Shown here piece by piece: positions 1 to 9,332 of a DNA stretch of 64,000 nucleotides. The DNA is taken from contig OY969771.1 of assembly GCA_963702925.1 (NCBI GenBank), forward strand, positions 3,472,001 through 3,536,000, given 5' to 3'. The notes under the pieces were generated by a model. The model saw only the letters and a program-made list of their open reading frames with translations, was not told the DNA's origin and did no database searches. The stretch is from CAIKMD01 sp963702925. GTDB lineage: Bacteria > Pseudomonadota > Alphaproteobacteria > ATCC43930 > CGMCC-115725. Each line of letters opens with the position of its first letter. Position 1 is the first letter of the stretch. The position numbers and the translations under genes are program-made.

Positions 1-378
1 ATCGAACAACCCGCCGACGCCGACGGTGCTGTTGATCGTGAAGCGCTCGGCGGTCCACCCAGCGCGCTTGAATTCGGTCTGTACCACGTTATTCGCGAAA
101 ATCACCGGCTCGTGCAGATTGTCGAGAAAATTCCCGACAACCTCGCGGCCGATTTGCGGCACGACAAAACGGTAGGTCTGCGCCAATGGCTTAAAGAGCC
201 ATTTGTCGACGAACATGTCGACGGCGAAGATCTGCCGGTTCATCGGCTCCAGCGGATCGTTGTTGGCTTCGAATTGCGCGCGTGCGGCCGGATCGGTCGG
301 CGGCGTCGCGCAGGCCGCGAGCGCCAACAGCGGAGAAAGCAGCGCCAGAAGGTTCTTCAGAGAATTGCTGTGGTTCAA
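1..378 (-). CDS. mlaA: MlaA (VacJ) family outer-membrane lipoprotein, 3' end outside the window
   Basis: The first 126 residues of an MlaA/VacJ lipoprotein are visible; the gene runs off the left edge. MlaA sits in the outer membrane and removes mislocalised phospholipids for the Mla pathway. A TTG start at 378 gives a polar N-terminus, a hydrophobic stretch and a lipobox LAAC with the lipidated Cys at residue 23. The family signature NDPLEPMNR follows, then YRFVVP and a NFLDNLHEP segment, all typical of MlaA. An in-frame GTG at 423 is a possible earlier start. It is divergent from hpnI. MlaA homologues often accompany hopanoid clusters, so a role next to HpnN in lipid trafficking is plausible but inferred. 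Confidence 0.88.
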   Translation of the reverse strand, partial: MNHSNSLKNLLALLSPLLALAACATPPTDPAARAQFEANNDPLEPMNRQIFAVDMFVDKWLFKPLAQTYRFVVPQIGREVVGNFLDNLHEPVIFANNVVQTEFKRAGWTAERFTINSTVGVGGLFD

Positions 379-474
379 GATGGCCGCCGATTCTTTCGGT
401 TTTTCGTGGCGAACGCCGGCCACGCATTTGCAAGGGTATCGTTTACAACCTAGGGCGCGAATGCAACAGCAAAG

Positions 475-502
475 TTGACCGCTATCCCAATAGGTCTAGG
501 GT
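475..502 (+). promoter_or_regulatory. Candidate sigma-70 promoter for hpnI
   Basis: A -35 box TTGACC at 475-480 and a -10 box TAGGGT at 497-502 are separated by 16 bases, about 30 bases before the hpnI start. Promoter calling by eye is approximate. Confidence 0.45.
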
Positions 503-532
503 GCATCGCGGAGTGATAAGGCGAGATTAATT

Positions 533-1711
533 TTGGACATCCATTTGCAAATACTCGGCTTTTTAACATGGTTTCTGGTGGCGACCAGCATCGCCGGGTG
601 CCTCTACCTGTGGTATGCATGCCACGCCGTTGAAAGCTTTTCGCGCCGCCCATCGCCGAATGCCACGGTGTGTCCTCCGGTGAGCGTGATGAAGCCGCTG
701 CGGGGCGAGGACGCGGCGCTTGCCGAGAATTTGCGTTCTTTCTGTCGTCAGGATTATCCCGCCTATCAAATCATCTTCGGTGTTGCCGATCCCGGCGACC
801 CGGCGATCCCGGTCGTACGCGCATTGATGGCCGAGTTCCCGGAGGCCGATCTCGAACTCGTGGTTAACCCGAGACAAAATGGCGTCAATCTCAAGGTCGC
901 CAATCTTCGCAACATGATGCCGTCGGCGCGTCACAATGTTTTGGCGATCGCCGATAGCGATATGCGCGTTACGCCGAATTACCTCGCGGCAGTAACCGCG
1001 CCCTTGCTCGGCGGCCCGACATCCTCGCCGGGCGCCGGCTTGGTCACCTGCCTTTATCGTGGCATTTCGCGTGGCGGGATTTGGTCCAACCTCGCCTGTC
1101 TGCACATCAATCATGGCTTTCTGCCTCAGGCGGTCGTCGCCGAGATGCTCGGCCTGGGCGCGGGCTGCTTCGGCGCGACTATGGCTCTGACCCGCTCCAC
1201 CCTCGCGGCGGCTGGCGGCTTCGAAGCGCTCGCCGACACGCTGGCGGATGATCACGTGCTCGGCCAGGCGGTGCGGCGCCTCGGCCTGGTCGTCGCCTTG
1301 TCGCCCTGCCTCGTGGACAATATTGTCCTGGAGCCGAGCTTTGCCGCGCTTTTCAAACATGAATTGCGCTGGGCGCGGACGATCCGCCTCATCAACCCCT
1401 TGGGATTTCTGGGTTCGGTGATTACCTATCCCGTGCCCTTGGCCGCGCTCGCGACGGTCTTGGGAGCGCTGCCGGTGATAGCCCCGACGGTGTTGGGTCT
1501 TGCTTTGGTGTGGCGCGGGATAACCGCCAGGCGCATCGACCGCGCCTTGCGGCTTGACCCGGCGCCGGTCTGGCTGCTGCCGGTGCGCGACGTGTTGTCG
1601 TTGGGGGTATTTCTCGCTAGTTTCATGGGCCGCAGCGTCGCTTGGCGCGATCGCAAATTCCGCGTCGGCCCGAGCGGGCAGTTGACGGTTGACGGCAAAA
1701 GCTCGGTGTGA
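533..1711 (+). CDS. hpnI: Hopanoid biosynthesis glycosyltransferase HpnI
   Basis: This 392-residue membrane glycosyltransferase resembles ceramide glucosyltransferases (GT21). In the hopanoid pathway HpnI transfers N-acetylglucosamine to bacteriohopanetetrol. An N-terminal membrane segment (about residues 5-27) anchors a GT-A domain with an ADSD metal-binding motif at 140-143, an ADDH acidic pair, and a RWART motif near 279 matching the QxxRW element. Two or three membrane segments close the C-terminus. The start is TTG at 533, preceded by a purine-rich AAGGCGAGA. hpnJ begins 16 bases after the stop, so the two are probably co-transcribed. The assignment rests on motifs plus the hpnJ/hpnN neighbours. 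Confidence 0.88.
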   Translation: MDIHLQILGFLTWFLVATSIAGCLYLWYACHAVESFSRRPSPNATVCPPVSVMKPLRGEDAALAENLRSFCRQDYPAYQIIFGVADPGDPAIPVVRALMAEFPEADLELVVNPRQNGVNLKVANLRNMMPSARHNVLAIADSDMRVTPNYLAAVTAPLLGGPTSSPGAGLVTCLYRGISRGGIWSNLACLHINHGFLPQAVVAEMLGLGAGCFGATMALTRSTLAAAGGFEALADTLADDHVLGQAVRRLGLVVALSPCLVDNIVLEPSFAALFKHELRWARTIRLINPLGFLGSVITYPVPLAALATVLGALPVIAPTVLGLALVWRGITARRIDRALRLDPAPVWLLPVRDVLSLGVFLASFMGRSVAWRDRKFRVGPSGQLTVDGKSSV

Positions 1712-1727
1712 GAGGACGGCTGGTATT

Positions 1728-3155
1728 ATGATGAAGACCTTGTTTTTGCAGCCGCCTTCCTTCGAAGGCTTCGATGGCGGCGCCGGTTCGCGCTATCAGG
1801 CGCGTCGCGAGATCCGCTCCTTCTGGTTTCCGACCTGGTTGGCGCAGCCCGCCGCGCTGGTCGACGGCAGCCGCTTGATCGATGCGCCGCCCGCGGGCTT
1901 GGCCATGTCCGATGTGCTGCCGCTCGCCAAGGATTACGATCTCGTCGTCCTTCACACCTCGACCCCGTCCTTTGCCAATGACGTCAAGGTCGCGCAGGCG
2001 ATGAAGGAGGCGAATCCCCGGCTGAAGGTCGGTTTCGTCGGCGCCAAGGTCGCGGTCGAACCCAAGGAAAGTCTCGAAGCCTCAACCGCTATCGACTTCG
2101 TCGGCCGCAACGAATTCGATTTCACCATCAAGGAAGTCGCCGAGGGCCGTGCCTGGGCCGGCATCGACGGTCTGAGCTTCCGCAACGCCGCCGGTGCGAT
2201 CGTGCACAATGGCGAGCGCGCGATTCTCGAGGACATGGATCAGCTGCCCTTCGTCTCCGAAGTTTATAAGCGGGACCTGCGGATCGAGGATTATTTCATC
2301 GGCTATCTGAAGCATCCTTACCTGTCGCTTTACACCGGCCGCGGCTGCAAATCGCGCTGCACCTTCTGCTTGTGGCCGCAAACCGTCGGCGGGCATCGCT
2401 ATCGTGTGCGCAGTGTCCAGCACGTGGTCGAAGAGATTCGTCTCGCCAAGCATTATTTCCCGCAAGTGCGCGAATTCTTTTTCGACGACGACACTTTCAC
2501 CGACAATCTGCCGCGTGCCGAGGCGATCGCCAAGGAACTCGGCAAATTAGGCGTGATGTGGTCGTGCAACGCCAAAGCCAACGTGCCGCGCAGCACGCTC
2601 AAGGTGCTGAAGGACAATGGGCTCAGGCTTTTGCTCGTCGGTTATGAATCGGGCAATCAGCAGATCCTGCACAACATCAAAAAGGGGATGCTGATCGACG
2701 TGGCGCGCCGCTTCACCAAGGACTGCCACGAGCTCGGCATCGTCATCCACGGCACCTTCATCCTCGGCCTGCCCGGCGAGACCAAGGAGACGATCCAGGA
2801 GACGATTCGATTCGCCACCGAGATCAATCCCCATACGATTCAGGTTTCGCTTGCCGCGCCTTACCCCGGCACGTTTCTCTATCGCCAGGCGGTCGAGAAC
2901 GGTTGGCTGGACGCGCGCCACGCGGAGCTCATCGACGAACGCGGCATCCAGATCGCGCCGCTCCACTATCCGCATCTCTCGCACGAAGAGATCTTCGATT
3001 CGGTCGAGACCTTCTACAAGCGCTTCTACTTCCGCGCCGGAAAGATCGCCTCGATCGTCGGCGAGATGGTGCGGAGTCCGGAGATGATGCGGCGCCGGCT
3101 GCGTGAAGGGGTGGAGTTCTTCCACTTCCTGCGCGAGCGCGAACTCGTGCATTGA
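1728..3155 (+). CDS. hpnJ: Hopanoid biosynthesis radical SAM protein HpnJ
   Basis: This 475-residue radical SAM enzyme has an N-terminal B12-binding-like Rossmann region and a [4Fe-4S] motif CxxxCxxC at Cys207, Cys211 and Cys214. A glycine-rich HGTFILGLPGET segment follows. In hopanoid producers HpnJ forms the cyclitol ether head group, acting after HpnI and the deacetylase HpnK. The ATG at 1728 (a second ATG follows at 1731) lies downstream of AGAGGA. hpnK, commonly next to these two genes, is not in this window. It converges with hpnN, leaving a 27-base gap. Confidence 0.92.
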   Translation: MMKTLFLQPPSFEGFDGGAGSRYQARREIRSFWFPTWLAQPAALVDGSRLIDAPPAGLAMSDVLPLAKDYDLVVLHTSTPSFANDVKVAQAMKEANPRLKVGFVGAKVAVEPKESLEASTAIDFVGRNEFDFTIKEVAEGRAWAGIDGLSFRNAAGAIVHNGERAILEDMDQLPFVSEVYKRDLRIEDYFIGYLKHPYLSLYTGRGCKSRCTFCLWPQTVGGHRYRVRSVQHVVEEIRLAKHYFPQVREFFFDDDTFTDNLPRAEAIAKELGKLGVMWSCNAKANVPRSTLKVLKDNGLRLLLVGYESGNQQILHNIKKGMLIDVARRFTKDCHELGIVIHGTFILGLPGETKETIQETIRFATEINPHTIQVSLAAPYPGTFLYRQAVENGWLDARHAELIDERGIQIAPLHYPHLSHEEIFDSVETFYKRFYFRAGKIASIVGEMVRSPEMMRRRLREGVEFFHFLRERELVH

Positions 3156-3157
3156 TC

Positions 3158-3174
3158 GCAGCGCTTTGCGCCGC
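3158..3174. terminator. Possible bidirectional stem-loop between hpnJ and hpnN
   Basis: GCAGCGC and GCGCCGC can pair with one mismatch around a TTT loop, in the short gap between the convergent hpnJ and hpnN stops. There is no T-tract, so intrinsic termination is uncertain. Confidence 0.25.
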
Positions 3175-3182
3175 TCTCGGCG

Positions 3183-5762
3183 TCAGGCTCCGTTTCGTCT
3201 GACCGGGCCCAATAGCGCGGGCAGCACGATGAAGGTGCAAAGAAGCGTATAGGTAAGCGACAGGGTCAGCAGCTTGCCCATCTCCGCGGTGCCGGGATGG
3301 TTCGAGAGCGCAAGGCTGCCGAACGCCGTGCCGGTCGTCAGCGCGCTGAACAGGATGGCCCGCGCCGTGCTCGATTGCAGCAGATCGGCCGTGCCGGCCC
3401 GCCAACGCATCACGAAGTAAATATCGAAGGACACGCCGATGCCGAGCAATAGCGGTAGCGCGATGATGTTCGCGTAATTGAGCGGCAAGCCCACCAGCAC
3501 GCCGGTGGCCAAGGTCATGAGTTCCGCCAAGATCAGCGGCGCAAGCACCAGCGCCACGTCGGTCAATCGCCGCAGCACCAGCATGAGCAGCAGGGCGATT
3601 GCCACCAGCGCGATCAAGCCGGCTGTCAAGAAAGCGCGCGTCACCGTGTTGGCCAATTCCTGGATCGTGACCGGCGTGCCGGTCGCGTTCGGCGCCACGG
3701 TGCGCACGGCGGCGACGAAGCGCTCGAGCTGTGCGTTGTCGCGAACATCGTCCTTCGGGAACACCTCGATCCGCGCTCTGCCGTCGCTGGCGATCCAGTC
3801 GTCCTTGACGTCAGGCGGTAGGTCTTGGAGCGTCACCTTCCGAGCCTCAAGCGAGGTGCGCAATTCATCGAGCCGCCGCGCCGCGTTGGCCGCCAAATTC
3901 GCGACCAGCTGAGGCAGCACGGGGCGCCCGCGCGCGAGCACGCCGTCGAGCGCTTTTGCAAGGCGTTCGGCCGCGGGGTTGCCTTTCGCCGCGAGGGCCT
4001 TCGTGTCCTTGTCGAAATCGGTGACCGTCGACAGGATTTGCTGATCGCTCGACGGTGGTCGGATGCTGGCCGGGTAGAGCGACGGTCCGAGCAAGGTGCG
4101 CGCGTCTTGCAAGATGGCAAGCTTGGCATCCTGGTCGTCGGGGACGAAGCTTTCGACCGTCACGGTTTGACCGACTTCCGGCAGGCCATCGACCTTCTTT
4201 GCCAAGGCGGCCGCTGCGTCGACCGACGGTTCGAGGATTTCGATCGTATAAGGAGTTGAATTGGGATCCGCCATCAAGTCGAACAAGGTCGACACGGATT
4301 CGGAATTGCGGCTTTGGAGATTGAGCGGATTGAAATCGAAGCGCAGCCAAGGCAGTGTGGCGGCCGACGCGATCGCAAGCAGTAATGCGCCGATCGCGAC
4401 CGCTTTGCGATGATTGAGCAGGAATGTGTCGATCGGTGCCGCCCAGCGGAAACCGATCGGGCGCGGCTCGCCTTGGGCGCGCGACAGCACCAGCAAGGCC
4501 GGCAGCAGGGTCAGGTTCAGCACCAGCGCGATCAGCATGCCGACGCCGGCGATGAGGCCGAGATCCGAAACACCGGTGTAGTCGGTGGGCACGAAGGCGA
4601 GGAATCCCACCGCGGTTGCGGCGGCCGCCACGGCCAGCGGCCGGCCGATGCCGGTGGCGGTGCGCTCCAAGGCCTCGGCGAAATCGCCGGCGCGAAACCG
4701 CTCGTCGCGGTAGCGCACGCTGAATTGAATACCGAAATCGATCGCGATACCGGCAAACAGAACGGCGAAGGCGACCGAGATCGGGTTGAGCGCGCCGACC
4801 GCGAAGGCGGCGAAGCTCGCCGAGGCGATAAGACCCACGATCAAGGTCGCGATGATGGCGCCGACCAGGCGCGGCGAGCGCAAGGCGAGCAGCAGCCACA
4901 CGCACAGCAGCGTGATCGACAGCGCGGCCGAGAACCCGGCGCCCTGCGACAAGGATGCGAGTTGATCGTCGGAGAGCGCGACGTCGCCGGTGATGCGGAC
5001 CTGCACGCCGCGGTCGGGCGTCAGCCCCAAGGACTTGGCTTGTGCGCGGATCACCAGGCTGGCCCGCGCGCCCGGCTCGAGCGCGTCATAGTCGAGCACC
5101 GGCTGGACCAGGATGAAATGACGCAGCTCGCGCGGATCAGCGTTGCGTCCGCTGAGCAGGGTCTGCCAGGACAGCGGCGCGTAACGGCCTTCCAGCGAAT
5201 TCTCGACGGCTTCGCTGATGGCGTTGAAGGGACTGTCGAGCGTGCCGGCCGGAATATCGCCGTGGAGAGCGCCTTGCGCCAAGAGGTCGAGCGTCCCGAA
5301 CACGCCGACGAGACTGGGATCGGCGGCGAGCGTGCCGAGAAGAGGCTGCGCCGCAATCAACTGGTCGGCGAAATCCTGAACCTCCTGCGTCGGCAGAAAC
5401 AGAAGTCCGTTCCGCGCGAAGAATTCGCTGCCGCCCGGGATGCGAACCGATTTGAACAGATCGGGCCGTTGCGCCATGCGGTCGGCGAGAGCGGCCGTGG
5501 CATCGGAGGCCTGGTCGGGCGTGGCGCCGTCGATGACGATCGCCAGCTGATCGGAGTTTTGCGGGAAGGCTTCGTCGAGCGCCTGCTCCTGTTGCCGCCA
5601 CGGAACATTGCTCGAGATGAGCTTGTTGAGGTCGGTGTCGATGCTAAGGCGCGACGCCGAAAAGAAGATGCCCAGTGCGGCCAGGATCAGATAGATCGCC
5701 GCAACCGCGGCGGCATGGCGTCGGCAGAACTCGACGATGGGCGCGGCAAGGTTACCCAGCAC
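3183..5762 (-). CDS. hpnN: Hopanoid RND-family transporter HpnN
   Basis: This 859-residue MMPL/RND-type permease has one N-terminal membrane helix (about 17-37), a large periplasmic domain, a helix cluster around 275-420, a second periplasmic domain, and a C-terminal helix cluster from about 690 to the end. That is the duplicated RND layout. HpnN carries hopanoids from the inner to the outer membrane in Rhodopseudomonas. The start is GTG at 5762. Convergence with hpnI-hpnJ supports a hopanoid rather than a general RND role. Length and topology fit the family. Confidence 0.88.
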   Translation of the reverse strand: MLGNLAAPIVEFCRRHAAAVAAIYLILAALGIFFSASRLSIDTDLNKLISSNVPWRQQEQALDEAFPQNSDQLAIVIDGATPDQASDATAALADRMAQRPDLFKSVRIPGGSEFFARNGLLFLPTQEVQDFADQLIAAQPLLGTLAADPSLVGVFGTLDLLAQGALHGDIPAGTLDSPFNAISEAVENSLEGRYAPLSWQTLLSGRNADPRELRHFILVQPVLDYDALEPGARASLVIRAQAKSLGLTPDRGVQVRITGDVALSDDQLASLSQGAGFSAALSITLLCVWLLLALRSPRLVGAIIATLIVGLIASASFAAFAVGALNPISVAFAVLFAGIAIDFGIQFSVRYRDERFRAGDFAEALERTATGIGRPLAVAAAATAVGFLAFVPTDYTGVSDLGLIAGVGMLIALVLNLTLLPALLVLSRAQGEPRPIGFRWAAPIDTFLLNHRKAVAIGALLLAIASAATLPWLRFDFNPLNLQSRNSESVSTLFDLMADPNSTPYTIEILEPSVDAAAALAKKVDGLPEVGQTVTVESFVPDDQDAKLAILQDARTLLGPSLYPASIRPPSSDQQILSTVTDFDKDTKALAAKGNPAAERLAKALDGVLARGRPVLPQLVANLAANAARRLDELRTSLEARKVTLQDLPPDVKDDWIASDGRARIEVFPKDDVRDNAQLERFVAAVRTVAPNATGTPVTIQELANTVTRAFLTAGLIALVAIALLLMLVLRRLTDVALVLAPLILAELMTLATGVLVGLPLNYANIIALPLLLGIGVSFDIYFVMRWRAGTADLLQSSTARAILFSALTTGTAFGSLALSNHPGTAEMGKLLTLSLTYTLLCTFIVLPALLGPVRRNGA

Positions 5763-5854
5763 CGCTCAATCCTCGGGATTTCTTACCGTTAGCCGCTGCG
5801 ACGGTCGTTGCGCCATGCCGTCTTTATTGAGGACAGGCCGCCGCTGCGCAAGCT

Positions 5855-6685
5855 TCAATTTCGCGTCGGCGCGAAGGTGAAATCCGCTTTGATCGAGGGC
5901 AAAACCAGAATCTCGGTAGCTTGGGGCAGCGTCGCTCGCGACAGCACGACATGCGGGTCTTCGCCGCGGCGGACGGGAAAGCGATCGTTCATGCGTGCGA
6001 GAAAGCGCTCGAGCTGCGCCGGTCCAAAATAATGGATCGGAATGATGAGGCGCGGCTTGATCTGGTCGATCACCTCGATGATATCGTATTGCGACAGCGA
6101 ATAGGCGCCGTCGACCATGGGCAACAACACGTCGATTTGCCCAAGCGCTGCGAGATGCTCGGGCGCCAAGGTGTGCTGCAGATGGCTCAAATGGGCGATG
6201 CACAGATCCGCGATCTCGAAGACGAAGATCGAATTGCCGTTGAATTCGGTGCCGCCGGTGAACCAATTGCGCACATTGGTCGGAACATTGCGCACCCGCG
6301 CGTCTTTGTAGGTCAGGTCCCAATGCGCCGGCCCGTCGCCCGTGTCCCAGCCGCGCAGCACGTATTTGATGCGCGGATCGGGATGGTTGGTGAAATGCGT
6401 GTCGTGAAAATGATTCATCGTCGCGATGTCGGGCGGAAAGTCCGGCGGGAAGTAATCGTTGAGGTCGGTAACGATGCTCACACCTTGCGGGCTTTGGATC
6501 AGCACGCTGGCGTGGCCGATGAAGGTGAGATCGACGCTGCCTTCCTGCGCGGCGGCAAGCGTCCAATTTACCGGGAGAAGCTGCGGCGACCGCGCCGCGA
6601 TATTCGGCTCGCAGCCGGCTGCCAAAGCCGCCGCGGGCAGGCACAGCATCAGAAAGGACAACACCGATGCAAGACGGGAAAGCAT
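5855..6685 (-). CDS. Exported metallo-beta-lactamase-fold hydrolase
   Basis: The product is 276 residues. The start at 6685 follows a strong GGAGG and gives a signal peptide ending ALAAGC, which could be cut by signal peptidase I; as a lipobox it is poor. The mature part has the UlaG-like opening FIGHASVLI and an aspartate in IVTDLND. The metal motif reads HFHDTH rather than the usual HxHxDH, and a late IPIHYFG could supply another histidine. It may be a periplasmic metal-dependent hydrolase acting on an ester, lactone or phosphodiester; the substrate is unknown. It lies 92 bases upstream of hpnN on the same strand and could be co-transcribed with it. Confidence 0.72.
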   Translation of the reverse strand: MLSRLASVLSFLMLCLPAAALAAGCEPNIAARSPQLLPVNWTLAAAQEGSVDLTFIGHASVLIQSPQGVSIVTDLNDYFPPDFPPDIATMNHFHDTHFTNHPDPRIKYVLRGWDTGDGPAHWDLTYKDARVRNVPTNVRNWFTGGTEFNGNSIFVFEIADLCIAHLSHLQHTLAPEHLAALGQIDVLLPMVDGAYSLSQYDIIEVIDQIKPRLIIPIHYFGPAQLERFLARMNDRFPVRRGEDPHVVLSRATLPQATEILVLPSIKADFTFAPTRN

Positions 6686-6811
6686 GGCCGCCTCCGGCTT
6701 CGGGCTTTTGCCAGTATGCTTCCTGTGCCCTCTAGCGGGCCGGAACGGCTTTTTCAATTGCGCCGCCACGGCGAGCGTTGTTTGCTAACGAAAACGTGAC
6801 CGCGAGCGCCC

Positions 6812-8161
6812 ATGACTTCGACACGATCGACAATATTGCAGTTGGCCGCCGAACTCGATGCCGGCCGTGTTTCGAGCCGCAAGCTGGTCGACGCGGCTCT
6901 GGCGCGTATCGCCGATCCAGCGGGCGAGGGCAAACGCAGCTTCCTTCGCGTCTACGAGGCCGAGGCGCGCGAAGCTGCCGATGCCCAGGACAAATTGCGC
7001 CAGGCCGGATATCGGCTTTCGCCCTTGGCCGGCTTGCCGGTTTCGCTCAAGGATCTCTTCGATATCGCGGGCGAGCGCACCCGGGCGGGATCGAAAGCGC
7101 TCGACGACGCGCCGCCGGCGATGCGGGACGCAACAATCGTCGCGCGGCTCAAGGCAGCGGGTGCGGTCGTTATCGGCCGCACCAACATGACCGAATTCGC
7201 GTTTTCCGGCGTCGGTATCAATCCGCATTATGGCACGCCCGGCAATCCGTGGGACCGCAGCCGTATCCCCGGCGGCTCGTCTTCCGGGTCGGCGGTCGCG
7301 GTGGCGGATGCGCAAAGCGTCGTCGCGATCGGCAGCGACACCGGTGGGTCGGTACGGATTCCCGCGGCGCTGTGCGGCCTCGTTGGCTTCAAGCCGACGC
7401 AATCGCGCGTACCGCGTGCCGGCATGCTGCCGCTTTCGACGACGCTCGATTCGATCGGCCCCTTGGGCAACAGCGTCGCTTGCTGCGCGATCACCGATGC
7501 CGTGCTGGCGGGCGAGCCGCCGGATTTGCCGCCGGCTCGTGATATGGTGGGGCTGCGCTTCGCCGTCCCGCGCGGCAGTTTTCTCCTCGATGAGCTCGAT
7601 ACTGACGTGGCTTCCGGGTTCGAGCGCGCATGTCGTGCGCTGTCGCAAGCCGGCGTCCGAATCTATGACCTTGCCGTGCCGGAACTTGCCGATTATGCGG
7701 CGATCAACGCCAAGGGCGGTTTCTCGCCGCCCGAGGCCTATGCCTGGCATGCCGATCTGATCGCACGCCGGGGCACGGATTACGATCCGCGGGTGAGGAT
7801 GCGCATCGCGCGCGGCGCCGAGATGTCGGCGCCCGACTATGTTCGCCTGATCGAAGACCGTGCCCGCTTCATCGCGCATGTCGAGGCGCGTATCGCGGGA
7901 TGCGATGCGCTGATCGTGCCGACCGTGGCGATCGTTGCGCCGCCGATCGCGGCTTTTGCCAAGGACGAGGATTTCTTCCGCCTTAACGCGCGAATCCTGC
8001 GCAATCCCAGCGTCGTCAATTTCCTCGACCGTTGTGCGGTGACCTTGCCGGTCTCGCAACCGGGCGAGGCGCCGGTTGGGCTGATGCTGATCGGCGCGCA
8101 TGGCGAGGACCGGAAACTGCTTGCGACGGCGCTCGCGGTCGAGGCCGCCTTGGGCCGGTAG
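6812..8161 (+). CDS. Amidase signature family hydrolase
   Basis: This 449-residue protein belongs to the amidase signature family (GatA-like fold), which hydrolyses carboxamides to acid and ammonia. The Ser-cisSer-Lys triad is recognisable: Lys80 in SLKDLFD, Ser156 in the GGSSSGSA loop, and nucleophile Ser180 in DTGGSVR. Length is normal. It is cytoplasmic, with no signal peptide. There is no gatC or gatB nearby, so it is a stand-alone amidase, not the tRNA amidotransferase subunit. The substrate cannot be read from sequence. No clear Shine-Dalgarno precedes the ATG at 6812. Confidence 0.88.
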   Translation: MTSTRSTILQLAAELDAGRVSSRKLVDAALARIADPAGEGKRSFLRVYEAEAREAADAQDKLRQAGYRLSPLAGLPVSLKDLFDIAGERTRAGSKALDDAPPAMRDATIVARLKAAGAVVIGRTNMTEFAFSGVGINPHYGTPGNPWDRSRIPGGSSSGSAVAVADAQSVVAIGSDTGGSVRIPAALCGLVGFKPTQSRVPRAGMLPLSTTLDSIGPLGNSVACCAITDAVLAGEPPDLPPARDMVGLRFAVPRGSFLLDELDTDVASGFERACRALSQAGVRIYDLAVPELADYAAINAKGGFSPPEAYAWHADLIARRGTDYDPRVRMRIARGAEMSAPDYVRLIEDRARFIAHVEARIAGCDALIVPTVAIVAPPIAAFAKDEDFFRLNARILRNPSVVNFLDRCAVTLPVSQPGEAPVGLMLIGAHGEDRKLLATALAVEAALGR

Positions 8162-8174
8162 ACGGGAAAGGCTT

Positions 8175-8534
8175 CTAGCGGCGGCTCTCTTCGAGCCGCA
8201 CCGGGTGGAAGCCGAGCATGCGTTGCAACCGAACCAAGATATCGCCCAAGCTCGCCGCGGTGGCGATCCTTTGCCGGCCCGACAGCAACATATACTCACC
8301 CTGCCGGCTAGTGCCGGCGGCGGTTTTAACTATTGTAAAGAGTGGTAGCTCCTGGCTGCGGCGGAACATCGAGAAGAGAGCGGCGCCATCGCGCTGGTCG
8401 ATTGCGTAGTCGCGCCACTCGCCGCGCATGACCTGGCGGCTGTAGAGCGAAAGCAGCTGGTTGAGTTCGGCGCGGGTGAAGAAAATCCGCTTATGGCGGC
8501 GACGGAGCTCGCTGAGGCTGAAAACGTTGCTCAT
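8175..8534 (-). CDS. DUF2794 family protein
   Basis: This 119-residue protein starts with ATG at 8534. It matches the alphaproteobacterial DUF2794 family: an opening MSNVFSLSELRRR, a FTRAELNQLLSLYSRQV helix, a central GEWRDYAID motif and a FSMFRRSQELPLF segment. The function is unknown; the family is small, soluble and nearly confined to Alphaproteobacteria, which helps place the organism. It converges with the amidase (13-base gap) and is divergent from the yfgM-like gene. Confidence 0.82.
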   Translation of the reverse strand: MSNVFSLSELRRRHKRIFFTRAELNQLLSLYSRQVMRGEWRDYAIDQRDGAALFSMFRRSQELPLFTIVKTAAGTSRQGEYMLLSGRQRIATAASLGDILVRLQRMLGFHPVRLEESRR

Positions 8535-8687
8535 CGCGCGGCGGCGGAAGGTTTCTGTTCGACCACAAGGTTCAGTCTTTCCTATTTTGGACACGAGGTC
8601 CAGCGCCTCGCAGCAGCTGGGGGCGGGTTTGCGCCGGCCGGTTCCGCGCGTTATGGTAGCGCCGCTTCCGCCATACCAGGATTTGCG

Positions 8688-9332
8688 TTGAGCGACATTT
8701 TCCGCGAAATCGACGAGGAGCTGCGGCGCGACAATCTGCAGCAATTGTGGACGCGCTACGGCAAATATGTCGTCGCCCTTGCCGTGCTGGCGGTCATCGC
8801 GACCGCGGCGGTGGTGGGCTGGCGCGAGTACCGTTTCCGCCAGCGCCAGGCCGAAGGCGTACGCTTCGAGGCCGCCCTCGATCTCGCGCACCAGGGCAAG
8901 AATGCCGAGGCGGGCGACGCCTTTGCCGCCCTTGCCCAGGATGCGAGCGGCGGCCGTGCGGCGCTGGCGCGACTCGAAGAGGCCGCGGCCAAGGTCCAGG
9001 CCGGCGATGTCGACGGGGCGGTTGTGGCTTATGACAAGCTCGCTGCCGATGGCTCGACCGATGCGGTTTTCCGCGATGTCGCGACCTTGCTGTCGGCGCG
9101 CTATGGCCTCGATAAGGGCGATCCGCGCGCGATCGTGACCCGGCTCGAGCCTTTGACCAATGCCGCCAGCCCGTGGCACGGCTTGGCGCTCGAATTGAGC
9201 GCCGTGGCCGAACTCAAAAGCGGAGACACTGCCAAAGCCCGCGCCGATTTCGAGCTGCTCGCCAAGGACAATTCGGTCTCGCAAGGCGTGCGCCAACGCG
9301 CCGCCGAAATGCAAGCGGCGCTCGGCCCGTGA
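8688..9332 (+). CDS. YfgM-like TPR membrane protein (SecYEG ancillary subunit family)
   Basis: The protein has 214 residues from a TTG at 8688. A short cytoplasmic N-terminus with DELRRDNLQQLW-like helices precedes one membrane helix (about 27-47) and a periplasmic TPR-like helical region. This is the YfgM/TPR_21 layout. In E. coli YfgM binds SecYEG and periplasmic chaperones. The order here, yfgM-like, bamB, der, matches E. coli and supports the call. Its TGA overlaps the GTG of bamB by four bases (GTGA), indicating translational coupling. The TTG start is chosen because the upstream extension is not family-like. Confidence 0.82.
   Translation: MSDIFREIDEELRRDNLQQLWTRYGKYVVALAVLAVIATAAVVGWREYRFRQRQAEGVRFEAALDLAHQGKNAEAGDAFAALAQDASGGRAALARLEEAAAKVQAGDVDGAVVAYDKLAADGSTDAVFRDVATLLSARYGLDKGDPRAIVTRLEPLTNAASPWHGLALELSAVAELKSGDTAKARADFELLAKDNSVSQGVRQRAAEMQAALGP

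Noticed and set aside
4410..5792. A 460-codon plus-strand frame opposite hpnN
   Set aside because: It is a reverse shadow of the RND transporter, with a Gln/Arg/Glu-rich sequence and no family features.
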